Of a stretch of DNA of 64,000 nt, positions 50,518 to 60,898 are shown piece by piece. Below the pieces are notes generated by a model that saw only the letters and a program-made list of their open reading frames with translations, searched no databases and had not been told where the DNA came from. This stretch comes from Siderastrea radians (Eukaryota > Cnidaria > Anthozoa > Scleractinia > Rhizangiidae), in assembly GCA_964017195.1 (NCBI GenBank), contig OZ024892.1, forward strand, positions 15,674,071 to 15,738,070, given 5' to 3'. The translations under genes were made by a program, and so were the position numbers. Position 1 is the first letter of the stretch. Each line of letters opens with the position of its first letter.

Positions 50518-51608
50518 ATCGTTACCACGATCCGAGAGCCCCCGGCAGTTTAGGAGGCGTGCAACGGTTTGCTAAAGCCCATCGTCTCCCTTTGAAAAAA
50601 GCCCAACGGCTCTTGGAACAGGATTTGGCCCACACGTTACATAAACCGCGACGTCGTCGTTTTCCCACCGTCCCTGTGATCGTAGGAGGATTAGATGATC
50701 AATGGGTAGCAGATTTAGTGGAAGTGCAACCGTTGGCCAAGTATAATCGGGGTATACGCTACTTGTTGACGGTCTTGGATGTCTTGTCCAAATACGCGTG
50801 GGTACAACCGTTGAAAGACAAAACCGGGGTGGCGTTGGTTCATGCCTTTGAGAAGATTTTGAAAGGACGACGTCAACCCAATCGATTGCAAACGGATCGA
50901 GGGAAAGAATTCTATAACCGGACCTTTCAACGATGGCTCGACGAGCAAGGCATTCATCATTTTTCCACGGAAGGGGATGCGAAAGCCAGTGTCGTGGAAC
51001 GATTTAATCGGACCTTGAAAGAACGGTTGTATCGTTATTTTACGGCTGCCAACACCTTACGCTTTGACAATGTCTTACCCGAGTTGGTGCAAGGCTATAA
51101 TGCCACCCGTCATCGAAGTATTGGTATGGCCCCTCAAGACGTGACGTGGGATAACGAAGAAGCGGTGTGGAAACGATTGTACAGCAAACGATTGAAAGGC
51201 CAGAAAAAACCTAAATTCAAAGTCGGGGATCGTGTCCGTCTCAATAAGATTCATCGCACCTTTGAAAAAGGCTATCTACCCGGTTGGACGGAAGAAGTGT
51301 TTGTCGTGCATCGTGTGATCCCGGGCCCCGTGCCCACGTATAAGATTCACGAATGGGATGATACCCCCGTCCAAGGCACGTTTTACGAGGAGGATTTACA
51401 AAAAGTCCATGTATCCGACGTGTTTCGCATCGAAAAGGTACTTAAGCGACAAAAAGATCGTTGGTTGGTCAAGTGGAAAGGGTGGCCAGACAAGTACAAT
51501 AGTTGGATTGCAAGCCAAGACGTAACGTCTCTCCAAGCACCCAAGAGGAAAAAGACAAACCCACCCAAAGAGACAAGCCCACCCAAAAGACGACGACGAC
51601 GCGACTAA
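50466..51608 (+). CDS. rve integrase with chromodomain (copy 2)
   Basis: 380 residues with the same D83, D144, E178 triad and chromodomain. One change, Asn to Asp before the chromodomain (FYEEDLQK). Confidence 0.95.
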   Translation: MPKSMAPRKKKVSPSWLNRYHDPRAPGSLGGVQRFAKAHRLPLKKAQRLLEQDLAHTLHKPRRRRFPTVPVIVGGLDDQWVADLVEVQPLAKYNRGIRYLLTVLDVLSKYAWVQPLKDKTGVALVHAFEKILKGRRQPNRLQTDRGKEFYNRTFQRWLDEQGIHHFSTEGDAKASVVERFNRTLKERLYRYFTAANTLRFDNVLPELVQGYNATRHRSIGMAPQDVTWDNEEAVWKRLYSKRLKGQKKPKFKVGDRVRLNKIHRTFEKGYLPGWTEEVFVVHRVIPGPVPTYKIHEWDDTPVQGTFYEEDLQKVHVSDVFRIEKVLKRQKDRWLVKWKGWPDKYNSWIASQDVTSLQAPKRKKTNPPKETSPPKRRRRRD

Positions 51609-51611
51609 ACA

Positions 51612-52655
51612 ATGACGTTGGTGCCCAACTCGTCGTTTTACGTGACGTTGATGAGTCATGCGAGTACCAAAGAGTTTCCTGGGAACAAGAGTCATCATTT
51701 TAGAAACCGATTGCCGAAACCCATTCGATTTATGGGACGCGGATGGATGGTGGGTATGGTGAGTTTATCCTTACCCACCATTCCAGTGCTAGCGGAAGAA
51801 GGAGGCGTGGGTGATTCCCATCCTTTGTTGTACGTACGATGGCACGAACACGACTTTAAAATAGACGATTGGGGACAGGAGGCATGGTGGTATGAAGAGC
51901 AGGAATGGACCGTGAAGGCTCAAGACATGAGAAAGGAGATGACCTCGTTGACGGGAGTTCAATTTTTTCACCAACTGGTGTATCGTTACCGGCAAGAACG
52001 GGCGAAACGAATCAAACCCAAAGACAAGTTGGTGGGGCCCGATGGCGTCAAAATGTACCCGACCTTTGAATGGACCACCGAAGGGGATTTGTTGTTGAAT
52101 ACCAAGCCAGTGGATTACAAAACCCATGTGGCACGCGTGTCATGGGGCAGAACCTTGGCCCTGAGAATGGGATGGATTGAACAACCGTCCCCCGGCCAGT
52201 ATCGATTGGGTCCGAATCTCTTGCAAGAATTGGATGGCATTTCTACCATTCCGAACCCGACGGATATCCGCGATGGCAGCAACAACCCCACCTTTTGGAA
52301 AGTGCAAGGGGATTATCTGAAATTGAGTCTATCGTGTCCTTGGCGGTTTGTGAATTTGAACGGGGCCTTTCGTGTCTCGTCGGAATTTGCTCCGACGCGT
52401 CCTTTGCACGTGTATTGTGATGTAGGGACCAGCAGTATGGTAGGGGGTCGTATCACGGATCTCTTACGAGAAATCAAGTACCACCCCAAAGAAACCACGC
52501 ACTTTGAACCTCGACATATTCAATATGTCCCAGTACGCAATGAAGTGGTGGAAATCGTGGAAACGCAGATGGCCGAAATCAATGGGGATCTCGTGACATT
52601 TGGCGAAGGGCATACCCTCCTAACCCTCCACTTTAAAAGGGAAGTGGTGGTGTGA
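51612..52655 (+). CDS. Polinton virion-type protein, paralogue 2 (copy 2)
   Basis: 347 residues, same as the gene at 12221 except Gly instead of Trp in the N-terminal EFPGNKSHH segment. The paralogue has Asn at this site, so Gly is the less radical state. Confidence 0.75.
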   Translation: MTLVPNSSFYVTLMSHASTKEFPGNKSHHFRNRLPKPIRFMGRGWMVGMVSLSLPTIPVLAEEGGVGDSHPLLYVRWHEHDFKIDDWGQEAWWYEEQEWTVKAQDMRKEMTSLTGVQFFHQLVYRYRQERAKRIKPKDKLVGPDGVKMYPTFEWTTEGDLLLNTKPVDYKTHVARVSWGRTLALRMGWIEQPSPGQYRLGPNLLQELDGISTIPNPTDIRDGSNNPTFWKVQGDYLKLSLSCPWRFVNLNGAFRVSSEFAPTRPLHVYCDVGTSSMVGGRITDLLREIKYHPKETTHFEPRHIQYVPVRNEVVEIVETQMAEINGDLVTFGEGHTLLTLHFKREVVV

Positions 52656-52666
52656 AGCAGACAAAG

Positions 52667-53716
52667 ATGTCGTTCTACGTGACGTTACCCAGTCATGCCA
52701 ACCGACGTGAATTTCCCAACAACCAAGCCAATTCCTTCAAGATTCGTTTACCTCAACCATTACGGTTACAAGGGGGTTCGTGGCAAGTGGGGTTGAGTGC
52801 CATTTCCTTACCGGATACGCACGTCAATTTGTACGAGTTGGTGCAAAAAGATGGGTTCATCATGTCGACGTCCTGGGACCAAGACTACCCCAAACCGGGG
52901 GGAAGTGTTGGGGAAATGACCTCGCGAGGAGGGACGGCTGAAACCCTCATCAATGACATTCAACATTTGGATTGGGTGGTGGATGGGGTGAGTTTCATGA
53001 AAGCCACCATTGCTCACTTGGAACAACAACGCAAGGAAACGGCGATTCAAGGCGGTCGTTTTACCAACGATCAAGGCAAACACACCTACGTCAAGTTCAA
53101 GTGGGAAGGGGAAGATCTGCTCATTGACAACACCAATATCTGTCATTGCAAAACCGACACGCCCGCCCTGTACATCTACACCAAGTTAGCTGTCAAGATG
53201 GGATGGTTACGTAAAATTAGCAGTGGGTTGATTTTGGGCCCAAACTTACAACAAGACTTCATGGGGGATCAAATCCCTAACATGACAAAACCCGCCGGCA
53301 ACGATTGGAACGATGTGAACGACGATCAGCACAACCCGGTCTTTTGGACGGTGCGTTCTTTTTTACCGGATCATTTACAATTGAGTATGAGTTGTGGTTG
53401 GCGATTCACCAACTTGAATGTAGCGTTTCGTTCGGTGGTGGGAGATCCCTCGCGATCGTTGCACGTGTACTCGGACGTGGCAGGCAGTATGATGGTCGGC
53501 AATCGCGTCACCGATTTGTTGCGAGAAATCCACTACAAGCGGGAAGGCAGAGGCACCATGTACTTTGAACCGTTGCACATTCATTACCTACCGCTTCGTA
53601 ATGAAGTGGTGGAAATCATTCAAATGCAAGTCACCGAAACGTCTGGCACGGAGGATAAGTTGGTCAGGTTTGGCAAAGGCAACACGCTGGTTACCTTGCA
53701 CTTCAAAAAGGCATAA
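52667..53716 (+). CDS. Polinton virion-type protein, paralogue 3 (copy 2)
   Basis: 349 residues; no amino-acid difference from copy 1 seen by eye. Confidence 0.75.
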   Translation: MSFYVTLPSHANRREFPNNQANSFKIRLPQPLRLQGGSWQVGLSAISLPDTHVNLYELVQKDGFIMSTSWDQDYPKPGGSVGEMTSRGGTAETLINDIQHLDWVVDGVSFMKATIAHLEQQRKETAIQGGRFTNDQGKHTYVKFKWEGEDLLIDNTNICHCKTDTPALYIYTKLAVKMGWLRKISSGLILGPNLQQDFMGDQIPNMTKPAGNDWNDVNDDQHNPVFWTVRSFLPDHLQLSMSCGWRFTNLNVAFRSVVGDPSRSLHVYSDVAGSMMVGNRVTDLLREIHYKREGRGTMYFEPLHIHYLPLRNEVVEIIQMQVTETSGTEDKLVRFGKGNTLVTLHFKKA

Positions 53717-53745
53717 AAAGGGAAAAAGGGGATGGTCAGTCAAAG

Positions 53746-53937
53746 ATGCCAAAGACAAGAGCACGTCGAAGAAGAAGAAGGCAACGAGGCGGTCTCTTGC
53801 CTCTGGCCGCTCTCGTGCCAGCCTTGATCGCTGTGGGGAAAGCCGCCGCGTTGGGAGCGGTGGGTGGTGCCGCGGGTTACGGTGGCAAAAAAGCCATGGA
53901 AGCAGCGACCACTCGGAAGAAAAAGAAAGGTCGATGA
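53746..53937 (+). CDS. Tiny Arg-rich core-like protein with QRGG (copy 2)
   Basis: Identical 63-residue product to that at 14355. Confidence 0.65.
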   Translation: MPKTRARRRRRRQRGGLLPLAALVPALIAVGKAAALGAVGGAAGYGGKKAMEAATTRKKKKGR

Positions 53938-54007
53938 GAGGGGGTATAAAAAGACAAAGGGGGTGACGTGACGCATAGTCCTTGGTGAAAGAGCAAAGAA
54001 GACAACC

Positions 54008-54334
54008 ATGCGAGGGGGAAGTTTGACACGATTTCGGACCGACGAGTGGTATGATCAACATGGCAGCGGGTTGATAAGAGAGGTCATGCGTGGGGGGTTC
54101 CAAGGCCTTAAAAGCACGCGAAATCCTTTAAAACTGCCTAGTAACACCTTGCGTGGATTGAACGCAGGGTTATCACGAGGTATCAAACGCAAAGCCGAAG
54201 ACGTCATTAAAAAAGAAATCACCAAACAAGCCAAGAAAGCGTTGAATCAGAAGAACGTGAAAGACGCCGTGCGTGTGGCCAGTGCCTTATTTCCCAAACA
54301 AACCAAACGGGCGCGAGATATTTTGGGAGTGTGA
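54008..54334 (+). CDS. Basic virion-type protein with MRGG motifs (copy 2)
   Basis: 108 residues; one change (QTKRARDI). Both MRGG motifs are retained. Confidence 0.6.
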   Translation: MRGGSLTRFRTDEWYDQHGSGLIREVMRGGFQGLKSTRNPLKLPSNTLRGLNAGLSRGIKRKAEDVIKKEITKQAKKALNQKNVKDAVRVASALFPKQTKRARDILGV

Positions 54335-54336
54335 AC

Positions 54337-54567
54337 ATGGATCCCGTGCATTCACGACCTCGACGGATTCGTAGTGATCGAGGGTTGTCTCAATGGGGAG
54401 GACTGTATCCGTTTTGGAAACTCAGGAGAGGACAACGTGGTGGCTGGTTAAGTGCCGAGGTGATGAGACTGCCCGGGTTTGATTTGAGACAACGCTTAGC
54501 ACGACGACGCTATAAAAACCCCTCACGACGACGGGGTACCACCACTCGACGACGACGACGACGTTAA
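54337..54567 (+). CDS. Small basic protein with RRRRRR tail (copy 2)
   Basis: 76 residues from ATG 54337, ending in an Arg-rich tail (TTTRRRRRR) two bases before the MCP start. Contains RGQRGGW, the recurring GG motif. Likely DNA- or capsid-binding; the copy 2 reading is probably ancestral because its tail matches the basic character of the neighbours. Confidence 0.65.
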   Translation: MDPVHSRPRRIRSDRGLSQWGGLYPFWKLRRGQRGGWLSAEVMRLPGFDLRQRLARRRYKNPSRRRGTTTRRRRRR

Positions 54568-54569
54568 AC

Positions 54570-55940
54570 ATGCCTGACGTGAGTACGCAAACCGCCCCGG
54601 CTCACCCACGTTCCGAAGGGACCGTCAACCCGGCGTTACGGATTTTCAAGGTGCCGCCCACGGACATTAGCATCAATGCCTATCGCATGGTTACCATTCA
54701 ACCCACCACCACGGGTATCAATCCCATGGAATTCATCATTCCTGGATTAGACGATTTTGTGGATTTGGGACGCAGTTACTTTACCATGGAATTGAGATTG
54801 CAGAAAAGTACGAACGATGACTTGGTGGCCAATCAGAAATTGTGGCCCGTCAACAATTTGGCCCATTCCATCATCAAACAAATTGACTTGCAATTGAATG
54901 GCACGTTGATCAGTCCACAATCCGACACCTATCATTACAAAGCTTACCTGGAAACCTTGCTGAATTATGACCGAGAAGATGGCAAGACCGTGTTAGGACC
55001 CCAAGGCTGGTTCAATCAAGTAGATTTCCCACCCCAATGGACCAACAACAACACCAGTCCCAATGCCAATCACAAAGCGGCCTTGGACGCCATGGTAGCC
55101 GAAACTGCCAAGTATGCTGGAGGTCTTACCCACAGTCTGGTGTTTACCCCCCACCTGGAAGTCTTTCATACCGGCAAACTGTTAGTGCCAGGCATCGAAA
55201 TCAAGATGAAATTTCATTTCAATGGCCCGAACCTGTTTTTCAATGGAGTGGCTCTAGCTGGTCGATTGATGGAAGGGGATGTGAAACTACGGTTTCATCT
55301 CTGTCAACTGCGTCTGAATGACGCCATCTATCACAGTTTGTCTGAAAAAAGGCACAATGAAGGCCAAGTGGCGTCTTACCCGACCGTTCGCAGCGAAATC
55401 CGCACGTTCAGCATGCAAAACAACCTGGTCCGCTTTGATATCCCCAACCTGTTTCAAAACAGAATACCCGACCGATTGATTGTGGGGTTACTGGACAGCC
55501 GAGCCTTCAATGGAGATGTCACCCGAGATCCTTTCTGCTTCCAGAAATTTGGGCTGACGTCCATTAAACAGATTGTCAAAGGCGAAGAATACCCTTATGA
55601 AACCCTACAGTTAGTGCACAACAATGGCAGCCGAGATAACCTGGGCTACTTCCGTTTTCTGCAAGCCAGTGGCGCTTGGTGTAAAAAGAAAGGCAATATG
55701 GTGGAACTAGGAGATTGGGGCGAAGCTAAAAATTGTACCTTGTACATGTTTGACAATGTCGCCAATGGATGTGCAGACAGTCAAAACCTCAACCCCAAGC
55801 AAACAGGCGATTTACAATTGGTCTTGGAATTTGGAGCCGCTCCCGGTGTCAATATAACGGTGCTCGTCTATGGAGAATTTGAGAACTTGCTGGAGATTGA
55901 CCGCAACGGAGCCGTGTTGTATAACATTTACCAGCACTGA
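54570..55940 (+). CDS. Major capsid protein (copy 2)
   Basis: 456 residues, identical in translation to the copy 1 MCP as far as I can see. Confidence 0.92.
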   Translation: MPDVSTQTAPAHPRSEGTVNPALRIFKVPPTDISINAYRMVTIQPTTTGINPMEFIIPGLDDFVDLGRSYFTMELRLQKSTNDDLVANQKLWPVNNLAHSIIKQIDLQLNGTLISPQSDTYHYKAYLETLLNYDREDGKTVLGPQGWFNQVDFPPQWTNNNTSPNANHKAALDAMVAETAKYAGGLTHSLVFTPHLEVFHTGKLLVPGIEIKMKFHFNGPNLFFNGVALAGRLMEGDVKLRFHLCQLRLNDAIYHSLSEKRHNEGQVASYPTVRSEIRTFSMQNNLVRFDIPNLFQNRIPDRLIVGLLDSRAFNGDVTRDPFCFQKFGLTSIKQIVKGEEYPYETLQLVHNNGSRDNLGYFRFLQASGAWCKKKGNMVELGDWGEAKNCTLYMFDNVANGCADSQNLNPKQTGDLQLVLEFGAAPGVNITVLVYGEFENLLEIDRNGAVLYNIYQH

Positions 55941-55942
55941 AG

Positions 55943-56482
55943 ATGGAACACGTGGCCTTGAATAATGTGCAATTGGATTATTTAGCCCGAGACGACCCCC
56001 AATTGAAACCTGTCTTTTACGGGACGGTGGCCTGTGATCGTTTACCCAAGAGTCCTGTCAAGACCCAACCCCAAGGGTACATTGTGAACACCGACCCACA
56101 CGATCAACCGGGACAACATTGGTTAGCGGTGTGGACGGATGGAAACGTGTGTGAAATCCTGGACAGTTATGCTTTGCCCATGGACACGTACGTGCAAGCT
56201 ACCCCGTTACGAGATTGGATTGTGCAATATTGGAAGTATGTGGTGACCAATGGCAAGTCCCTGCAAGCCATTTCAAGCAAGAGTTGTGGTGATTACGCCT
56301 TGTTGTACTTGAAAGCCAAAGCCCGTGGACGGACCTTGCAAGACTTTTTAAATGAGTTTTCCGATCATGATTATGTAAGCAATGACCATCAAGCCGGTCA
56401 ACGCCTTCAACAATTGATTGTAGGTCAAGAAGCCAGATGGTATCAACTTTGTTGTCATCCGTATCATCAATGTAATGGTTAA
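55943..56482 (+). CDS. Adenain-like cysteine protease (copy 2)
   Basis: 179 residues, identical to copy 1; H59, D74 and C115 all present. Confidence 0.92.
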   Translation: MEHVALNNVQLDYLARDDPQLKPVFYGTVACDRLPKSPVKTQPQGYIVNTDPHDQPGQHWLAVWTDGNVCEILDSYALPMDTYVQATPLRDWIVQYWKYVVTNGKSLQAISSKSCGDYALLYLKAKARGRTLQDFLNEFSDHDYVSNDHQAGQRLQQLIVGQEARWYQLCCHPYHQCNG

Positions 56483-56510
56483 ATAAAATTCGTTGGAAAA
56501 ACGTGGTGTC

Positions 56511-56599
56511 GGAGTCGTAGCTCAGTCGGTAGAGCCTTTGGATCCCCCGAAAAACAGGTGTTGGGGGATCGTGCGTGGGTTCGAGTCCCACCGATTCCA
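56511..56599 (+). ncRNA. tRNA-like Pol III gene (copy 2)
   Basis: Sequence identical to 17119-17207: same stems, A and B boxes and G/C hairpin, followed by a T10 run. Confidence 0.75.
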
Positions 56600-56643
56600 A
56601 TAAAAAGGTGCCTTTTTTTTTTCCCCTGGGTAGTATCATCATC

Positions 56644-57297
56644 ATGCAAACGGGGAAACCGTTTCGTTTTCATACCCCCTCCTCTATCTTGGTGGTGGGA
56701 CCGTCGGGATGTGGCAAAACCGTGTTTACGGAAAAACTCTTGGTAGACAACCCCGAGTTGTTTGAAACCCCACCGACCCAAGTGCATTATTGTTATGGCG
56801 CTTGGCAAGATCGATTTCAAGGCATGCAAGATCATGGGGTGGTGTTTCACGAAGGGATTCCCGATCATGACGCGTTGGTCCAATGGTTTCCTCAAGGACA
56901 TGGGGTCCTGGTCTTGGATGATTTAATGGACGAAGGGAGTCACGATAAACGCGTGTTGGATTTATTCACCAAACATTCGCATCATCAAGGGGTGACGGTG
57001 TTGTACTTGTGCCAAGACATGTTTCCCGTGGGTCGCTATGCCAAAAGTATTTCCCGCAATGCCCATTACATTGTGGCGTTCAAGAATCCCCGAGATCAAT
57101 TAGGGGTACGCAACGTGATGCTGCAATCGTTTCCGACGACTTGGAAAGACACGTTAGAGACGTTTCATCAAGCCACCACCCGCCCGTATGGCTATTTGGT
57201 GTTGGATTTACATCCCGCCTCCTCCGATCAACAACGTGTGTTGAGTCACCTGTTAAAAGACGAAGGATGGACGCGCACCTATCAAAAGCGCCTATAA
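56644..57297 (+). CDS. Packaging ATPase (copy 2)
   Basis: 217 residues from ATG 56644; the frame is open further upstream but that part overlaps the tRNA-like gene and is unlikely to be translated. Walker A and B intact. Confidence 0.93.
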   Translation: MQTGKPFRFHTPSSILVVGPSGCGKTVFTEKLLVDNPELFETPPTQVHYCYGAWQDRFQGMQDHGVVFHEGIPDHDALVQWFPQGHGVLVLDDLMDEGSHDKRVLDLFTKHSHHQGVTVLYLCQDMFPVGRYAKSISRNAHYIVAFKNPRDQLGVRNVMLQSFPTTWKDTLETFHQATTRPYGYLVLDLHPASSDQQRVLSHLLKDEGWTRTYQKRL

Positions 57298-57330
57298 AGG
57301 GACCCTTTGAACAGGAAAAAGAGAGCAACC

Positions 57331-58182
57331 ATGACCGATGAAGACCGTCAACCTCCGCAATCGTACGATACCGTGGCCCCCGCGGGGGTCGGGGCGACCA
57401 CTAGCAACCAAGTGTCCCCAGGGACCATCCAAGAAATTTTGGATACGCGGGACTCAACCTTGATCGACCAAGCCTTTGATCAAATGACCGTCGAGGACAT
57501 GATCGCGTATGTGGAACAGCTGCCCTCCCCCAGTGCGTTTAGGGCCTCTAGCCCTGCCGGGGTAGGAAGTTCGGGAAGTCAATCCTTCCGTAGCCCCCAG
57601 ACCACCCCGGACTCTTCTGGGGCTCGAACGCCTGCGACTCCTCCTAGCGTACCCTTGGCGGCGGCGGGTGCTCGAACAGCGGCGGGTGCTGGGGGTAATG
57701 GGGGCGGACGTGGTGGACGTGGCGGTGGACGTGGTGGTGGACGTGGCGGTGGTGGACGTGGTGGTGGTGGACGTGGCGGTACTGGGGGTGCTGGTGCTGG
57801 TGGTGCTGGTGGTGGTGGAGGTGCTGGTGGCGCCGGTGGCGGCGGTGGCGGCGGCGGTGGTGGTGGTGGTGGTGGTGGAGGGGGTCGTCGTGGACGACGC
57901 CCGAGACGCATACGAGGACGACGACGAAATACCCCCACGTCGCCTTTGACACCTGCCTCCAATCCAGCTACCCCTCGAGGATCTTGGAGTGATAGTACAC
58001 CCCCACGTACCTTGCGTCAAGCAGATTTACAACGACGTTTACGGATGCTATTACAAGATCAAGAACAATTGGCCCAAGGACGGGAAATTGCTAATGTGAC
58101 CATGACCAATAGCATTGTGACCAGTTATAAACAAGGAGGAGCCCCGAGCGTACAAACCTCGTCGTCCCGGGTATCGCCGTGA
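57331..58182 (+). CDS. RGG/poly-Gly low-complexity protein (copy 2)
   Basis: 283 residues, same repeat number as copy 1. The ATG at 57331 follows GAGAGCAACC as in copy 1. Confidence 0.7.
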   Translation: MTDEDRQPPQSYDTVAPAGVGATTSNQVSPGTIQEILDTRDSTLIDQAFDQMTVEDMIAYVEQLPSPSAFRASSPAGVGSSGSQSFRSPQTTPDSSGARTPATPPSVPLAAAGARTAAGAGGNGGGRGGRGGGRGGGRGGGGRGGGGRGGTGGAGAGGAGGGGGAGGAGGGGGGGGGGGGGGGGGRRGRRPRRIRGRRRNTPTSPLTPASNPATPRGSWSDSTPPRTLRQADLQRRLRMLLQDQEQLAQGREIANVTMTNSIVTSYKQGGAPSVQTSSSRVSP

Positions 58183-58184
58183 GG

Positions 58185-58850
58185 ATGAAAACCGTCGTGT
58201 CGTTATTGAATGGATCTCGACGTCCTGGCATCCCCTTCCCGCCGGAATTGTTACAACGGATGGATTCCTTGTATGCCTTTTACCATCAACAATGGTGGTG
58301 TTATCGAAAAATGTTGAATCATTACAAGTGTATCAATGCCTTGTTCAATGGCATGGCGTTACTCCTGATGGCCGCGGGCATGATTGCTGGCCCGCTATTG
58401 GACAACAGCACGTTGGTAGCGTGTTTGGCGGCGGTGGGCACCGTGGTCAAAGGATGGAATGATTTTAAACAATATCAATTTAAAGTGACCATGAGTCGGT
58501 TTGCGTTTACCACCTATGCCAAAGCCTTGACCGAATTGAAAACCTATGTGAGAGGTGTCCCCTTGGAGGACCTGGAAGGATTTTTAATCAAGATGCAAAC
58601 GTTGGATGATACCATTGTGGATTTCACCCCTCCGTTACCCAAACGATGTCTCCAAGATTACCATCGTCATTTTGTGTACCAACCCTTGGAAGCTCTATGC
58701 TATGTAGACGGATGTCCTCGTCCCTTGAAACCCAAAGACTACTGGATCCATAAAAAGCCGCTCCCTCCCAGTCCTACACTCTTAGAACCATGGCCGTCCA
58801 ACGACGACGACGACGACGCAGAAAAAGGAAACAACGAGGAGGAGCTTTAA
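58185..58850 (+). CDS. Two-TM protein, SLATT-like layout (copy 2)
   Basis: 221 residues; one change, Arg to Gln after the second TM (KQYQFKVT). Confidence 0.6.
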   Translation: MKTVVSLLNGSRRPGIPFPPELLQRMDSLYAFYHQQWWCYRKMLNHYKCINALFNGMALLLMAAGMIAGPLLDNSTLVACLAAVGTVVKGWNDFKQYQFKVTMSRFAFTTYAKALTELKTYVRGVPLEDLEGFLIKMQTLDDTIVDFTPPLPKRCLQDYHRHFVYQPLEALCYVDGCPRPLKPKDYWIHKKPLPPSPTLLEPWPSNDDDDDAEKGNNEEEL

Positions 58851-59128
58851 TGCGTCGCAAACCCCGTTTGGTGGATAAAATTGCCCATGGCATGAGTATG
58901 TTTCTCTCAGGCCCCGCGCCTGGGTTTGGACTTGCTTTAGGCAAATTAGGCGGGCAAGCCTTAAAAGGCATTACCGATAATGTACAACATTACCGGCGAC
59001 AACGAGGTGGGGGTTGGTGGTCCGATTTCAAACGCAATACCCGTCAAGGTTATAAAGAGACGCAGGATGCGATCAAACAAAACAAAGCCCTTCAACGTGT
59101 GTTGTCACACCCCACGCGTCCATGGTGA
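58790..59128 (+). CDS. Arg-rich small protein with two QRGG motifs (copy 2)
   Basis: 112 residues, identical to copy 1. Confidence 0.6.
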   Translation: MAVQRRRRRRRKRKQRGGALMRRKPRLVDKIAHGMSMFLSGPAPGFGLALGKLGGQALKGITDNVQHYRRQRGGGWWSDFKRNTRQGYKETQDAIKQNKALQRVLSHPTRPW

Positions 59129-59292
59129 GGAGAAGAAGATTACGACGACGTCGTCGTCAACGAGGCGGTTTTTTAAACCTATTGGTCCCCGCCATGGTAG
59201 GATTAGGGAAAGCCGTGGCCTTGGAAACGGATAAACGTATAAAACGCACGATCCAAAAAGCCAATCAACGCTATCGTCGTCGTCATCGATAA
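59122..59292 (+). CDS. 56-residue Arg-rich core-like protein (copy 2)
   Basis: Same ORF and length as 19729-19899; no change seen. Confidence 0.6.
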   Translation: MVRRRRLRRRRRQRGGFLNLLVPAMVGLGKAVALETDKRIKRTIQKANQRYRRRHR

Positions 59293-59295
59293 AAG

Positions 59296-59622
59296 ATGCA
59301 ACGTCTTCGACGTCAATTACCGTTTTTACGGTCCATGTTACAAGAAGCCAATGGTTCCAAACGTCAAGAGTTGTTACAACATGCCAATGCCGATCAAATC
59401 AATGCTGTGAGTGAATTGGTTTTGAACTTCTTAAAAAACAAGATTCCTGTCACCCCACCCATCCTGGCTAAACTTCAACCCTATAAAAAGGTGCTACGCG
59501 ATTTGGGACGTCGTCGACATTCCATCAAAAAACGGCGTGCGTGGTTAGTCCGACAAAAAGGACGCGGCTTGTTTCAAGGACTTCACGAGGTGTTATGTCA
59601 ATGTGCTCGACCGACCCGTTAA
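59296..59622 (+). CDS. Conserved Polinton small helical/basic protein (copy 2)
   Basis: 108 residues, identical to copy 1. Confidence 0.55.
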   Translation: MQRLRRQLPFLRSMLQEANGSKRQELLQHANADQINAVSELVLNFLKNKIPVTPPILAKLQPYKKVLRDLGRRRHSIKKRRAWLVRQKGRGLFQGLHEVLCQCARPTR

Positions 59623-59834
59623 CCCTGGCCACATGGATCACCCTGTTACAAGAGGCCAATCGGGCCACCGACAAGTGGAAAAACGACTGTTATTATTGGA
59701 AGCATAAATATCACCTGTTGTATCGAGAGTACCAACATATGTTGAGGACCCGTCTTTGTGAGAGCTGCCGTGAGATAGAAGACGGGGAACTTTGCCCCGA
59801 CTGTAGTCAACCCCTATGGACGAGGTCTACATGA
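59595..59834 (+). CDS. Small zinc-ribbon-like protein (copy 2)
   Basis: 79 residues; Glu to Asp between the two CxxC pairs, all cysteines kept. Confidence 0.55.
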   Translation: MSMCSTDPLTLATWITLLQEANRATDKWKNDCYYWKHKYHLLYREYQHMLRTRLCESCREIEDGELCPDCSQPLWTRST

Positions 59835-60469
59835 TTCCCCAGAAGGACTTGAAGCAACTCATTCAATATTACAAAGGAGAACTCACCGAAAATGCCTTGT
59901 TGAACAAAGCCGCGACGCTGGCCGCTAAAAAACATGTCTTGTTAGCCAATCCCGAATTACCCCCCGCCGTGGTCAATGCTCAAACCAAACCGTTGAGTCA
60001 AGAATTAATCAAGTTAACCAAACGCATTCGTCAATTTCCCGGAGGCGTGGGGGTCGGCGCACCCGGGGCCCCGCCAGGCGAAGAAGAAGAAGAAGAAGCC
60101 GGGGATTTGGTGACGGGACCCATGGAACAATGGTTGAAGCGCATGATAAAAGGAAGTCCGTCCACCCCCAAACCCCCCATTACCCCTGCCACCAAGAAAG
60201 GTAAAGGAGCAGTCACCACTGGTAAAATTGTCAAGAAAGGGATCCCATCCACTAGTCGAGGGGATCTACAATCGCGTTTAGAAGCCATTCGAGAACAACG
60301 CAAGACGTTGGAAAAAAAGTTAGCCGACAGTGGTAAAGGCAAAGGCAAAGGCAAAGGCAAAGGCAAAGGCGTCTCCCGTGAAGTGCAAGCATTAAAACCC
60401 TTACCCGGTTGGGAAGATTGGCACCGAGGCAAAAAGTTACGACGTCGATTGGATTACGACAGTGAGTAA
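59816..60469 (+). CDS. Uncharacterised protein with KG-repeat tract (copy 2)
   Basis: 217 residues; differs from copy 1 at GEEEEEEA, TGPMEQ, ITPATKK and KKGIPSTS. Repeat number unchanged. Confidence 0.6.
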   Translation: MDEVYMIPQKDLKQLIQYYKGELTENALLNKAATLAAKKHVLLANPELPPAVVNAQTKPLSQELIKLTKRIRQFPGGVGVGAPGAPPGEEEEEEAGDLVTGPMEQWLKRMIKGSPSTPKPPITPATKKGKGAVTTGKIVKKGIPSTSRGDLQSRLEAIREQRKTLEKKLADSGKGKGKGKGKGKGVSREVQALKPLPGWEDWHRGKKLRRRLDYDSE

Positions 60470-60473
60470 AAAG

Positions 60474-60829
60474 ATGCCCCCTAAGAGGAGGAGGAGCATG
60501 GCGTGAAACGCCGTCAACGAGGAGGGGCAGTGGATGTCCAAAAATGGATTGCTAAAACCGGCAAAGAATTTCATTGGCCTGGCTATCAGTACATGGGCCC
60601 TGGGACGCATTTAGCCAAACGTCTAAAACGTGGGGATCCAGGGATCAATCGCTTGGACCAAATTGCGAAACAACACGACATTGATTACAGCCGTGCCAAG
60701 AATTTGCAAGAGAAATGGAAAGCCGATATCAAGATGATCCAAGCCATTGATCGATTACCCGGCAAGAAAACCAAGACGGAACGCGTGGTCAAGAAAATCA
60801 TGCAAGCCAAGAAACGTTTAAAATTGTAA
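60474..60829 (+). pseudogene. Phospholipase A2-like protein, start broken (copy 2)
   Basis: After ATG 60474 the frame ends within about ten codons because a 1-bp loss plus substitutions near 60496 shift it (TGA at 60504-60506). The rest, including YMGPGT and the HD pair, is open from ~60503 but lacks an ATG. Thus this copy has the better active-site loop but a damaged start, the reverse of copy 1. Confidence 0.7.
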
Positions 60830-60898
60830 AAAAACTTTAATGACACCCCCAGTTACATGTTGAGTAAATAAAAAATGAAAATGTCAAGCATTGTCTCT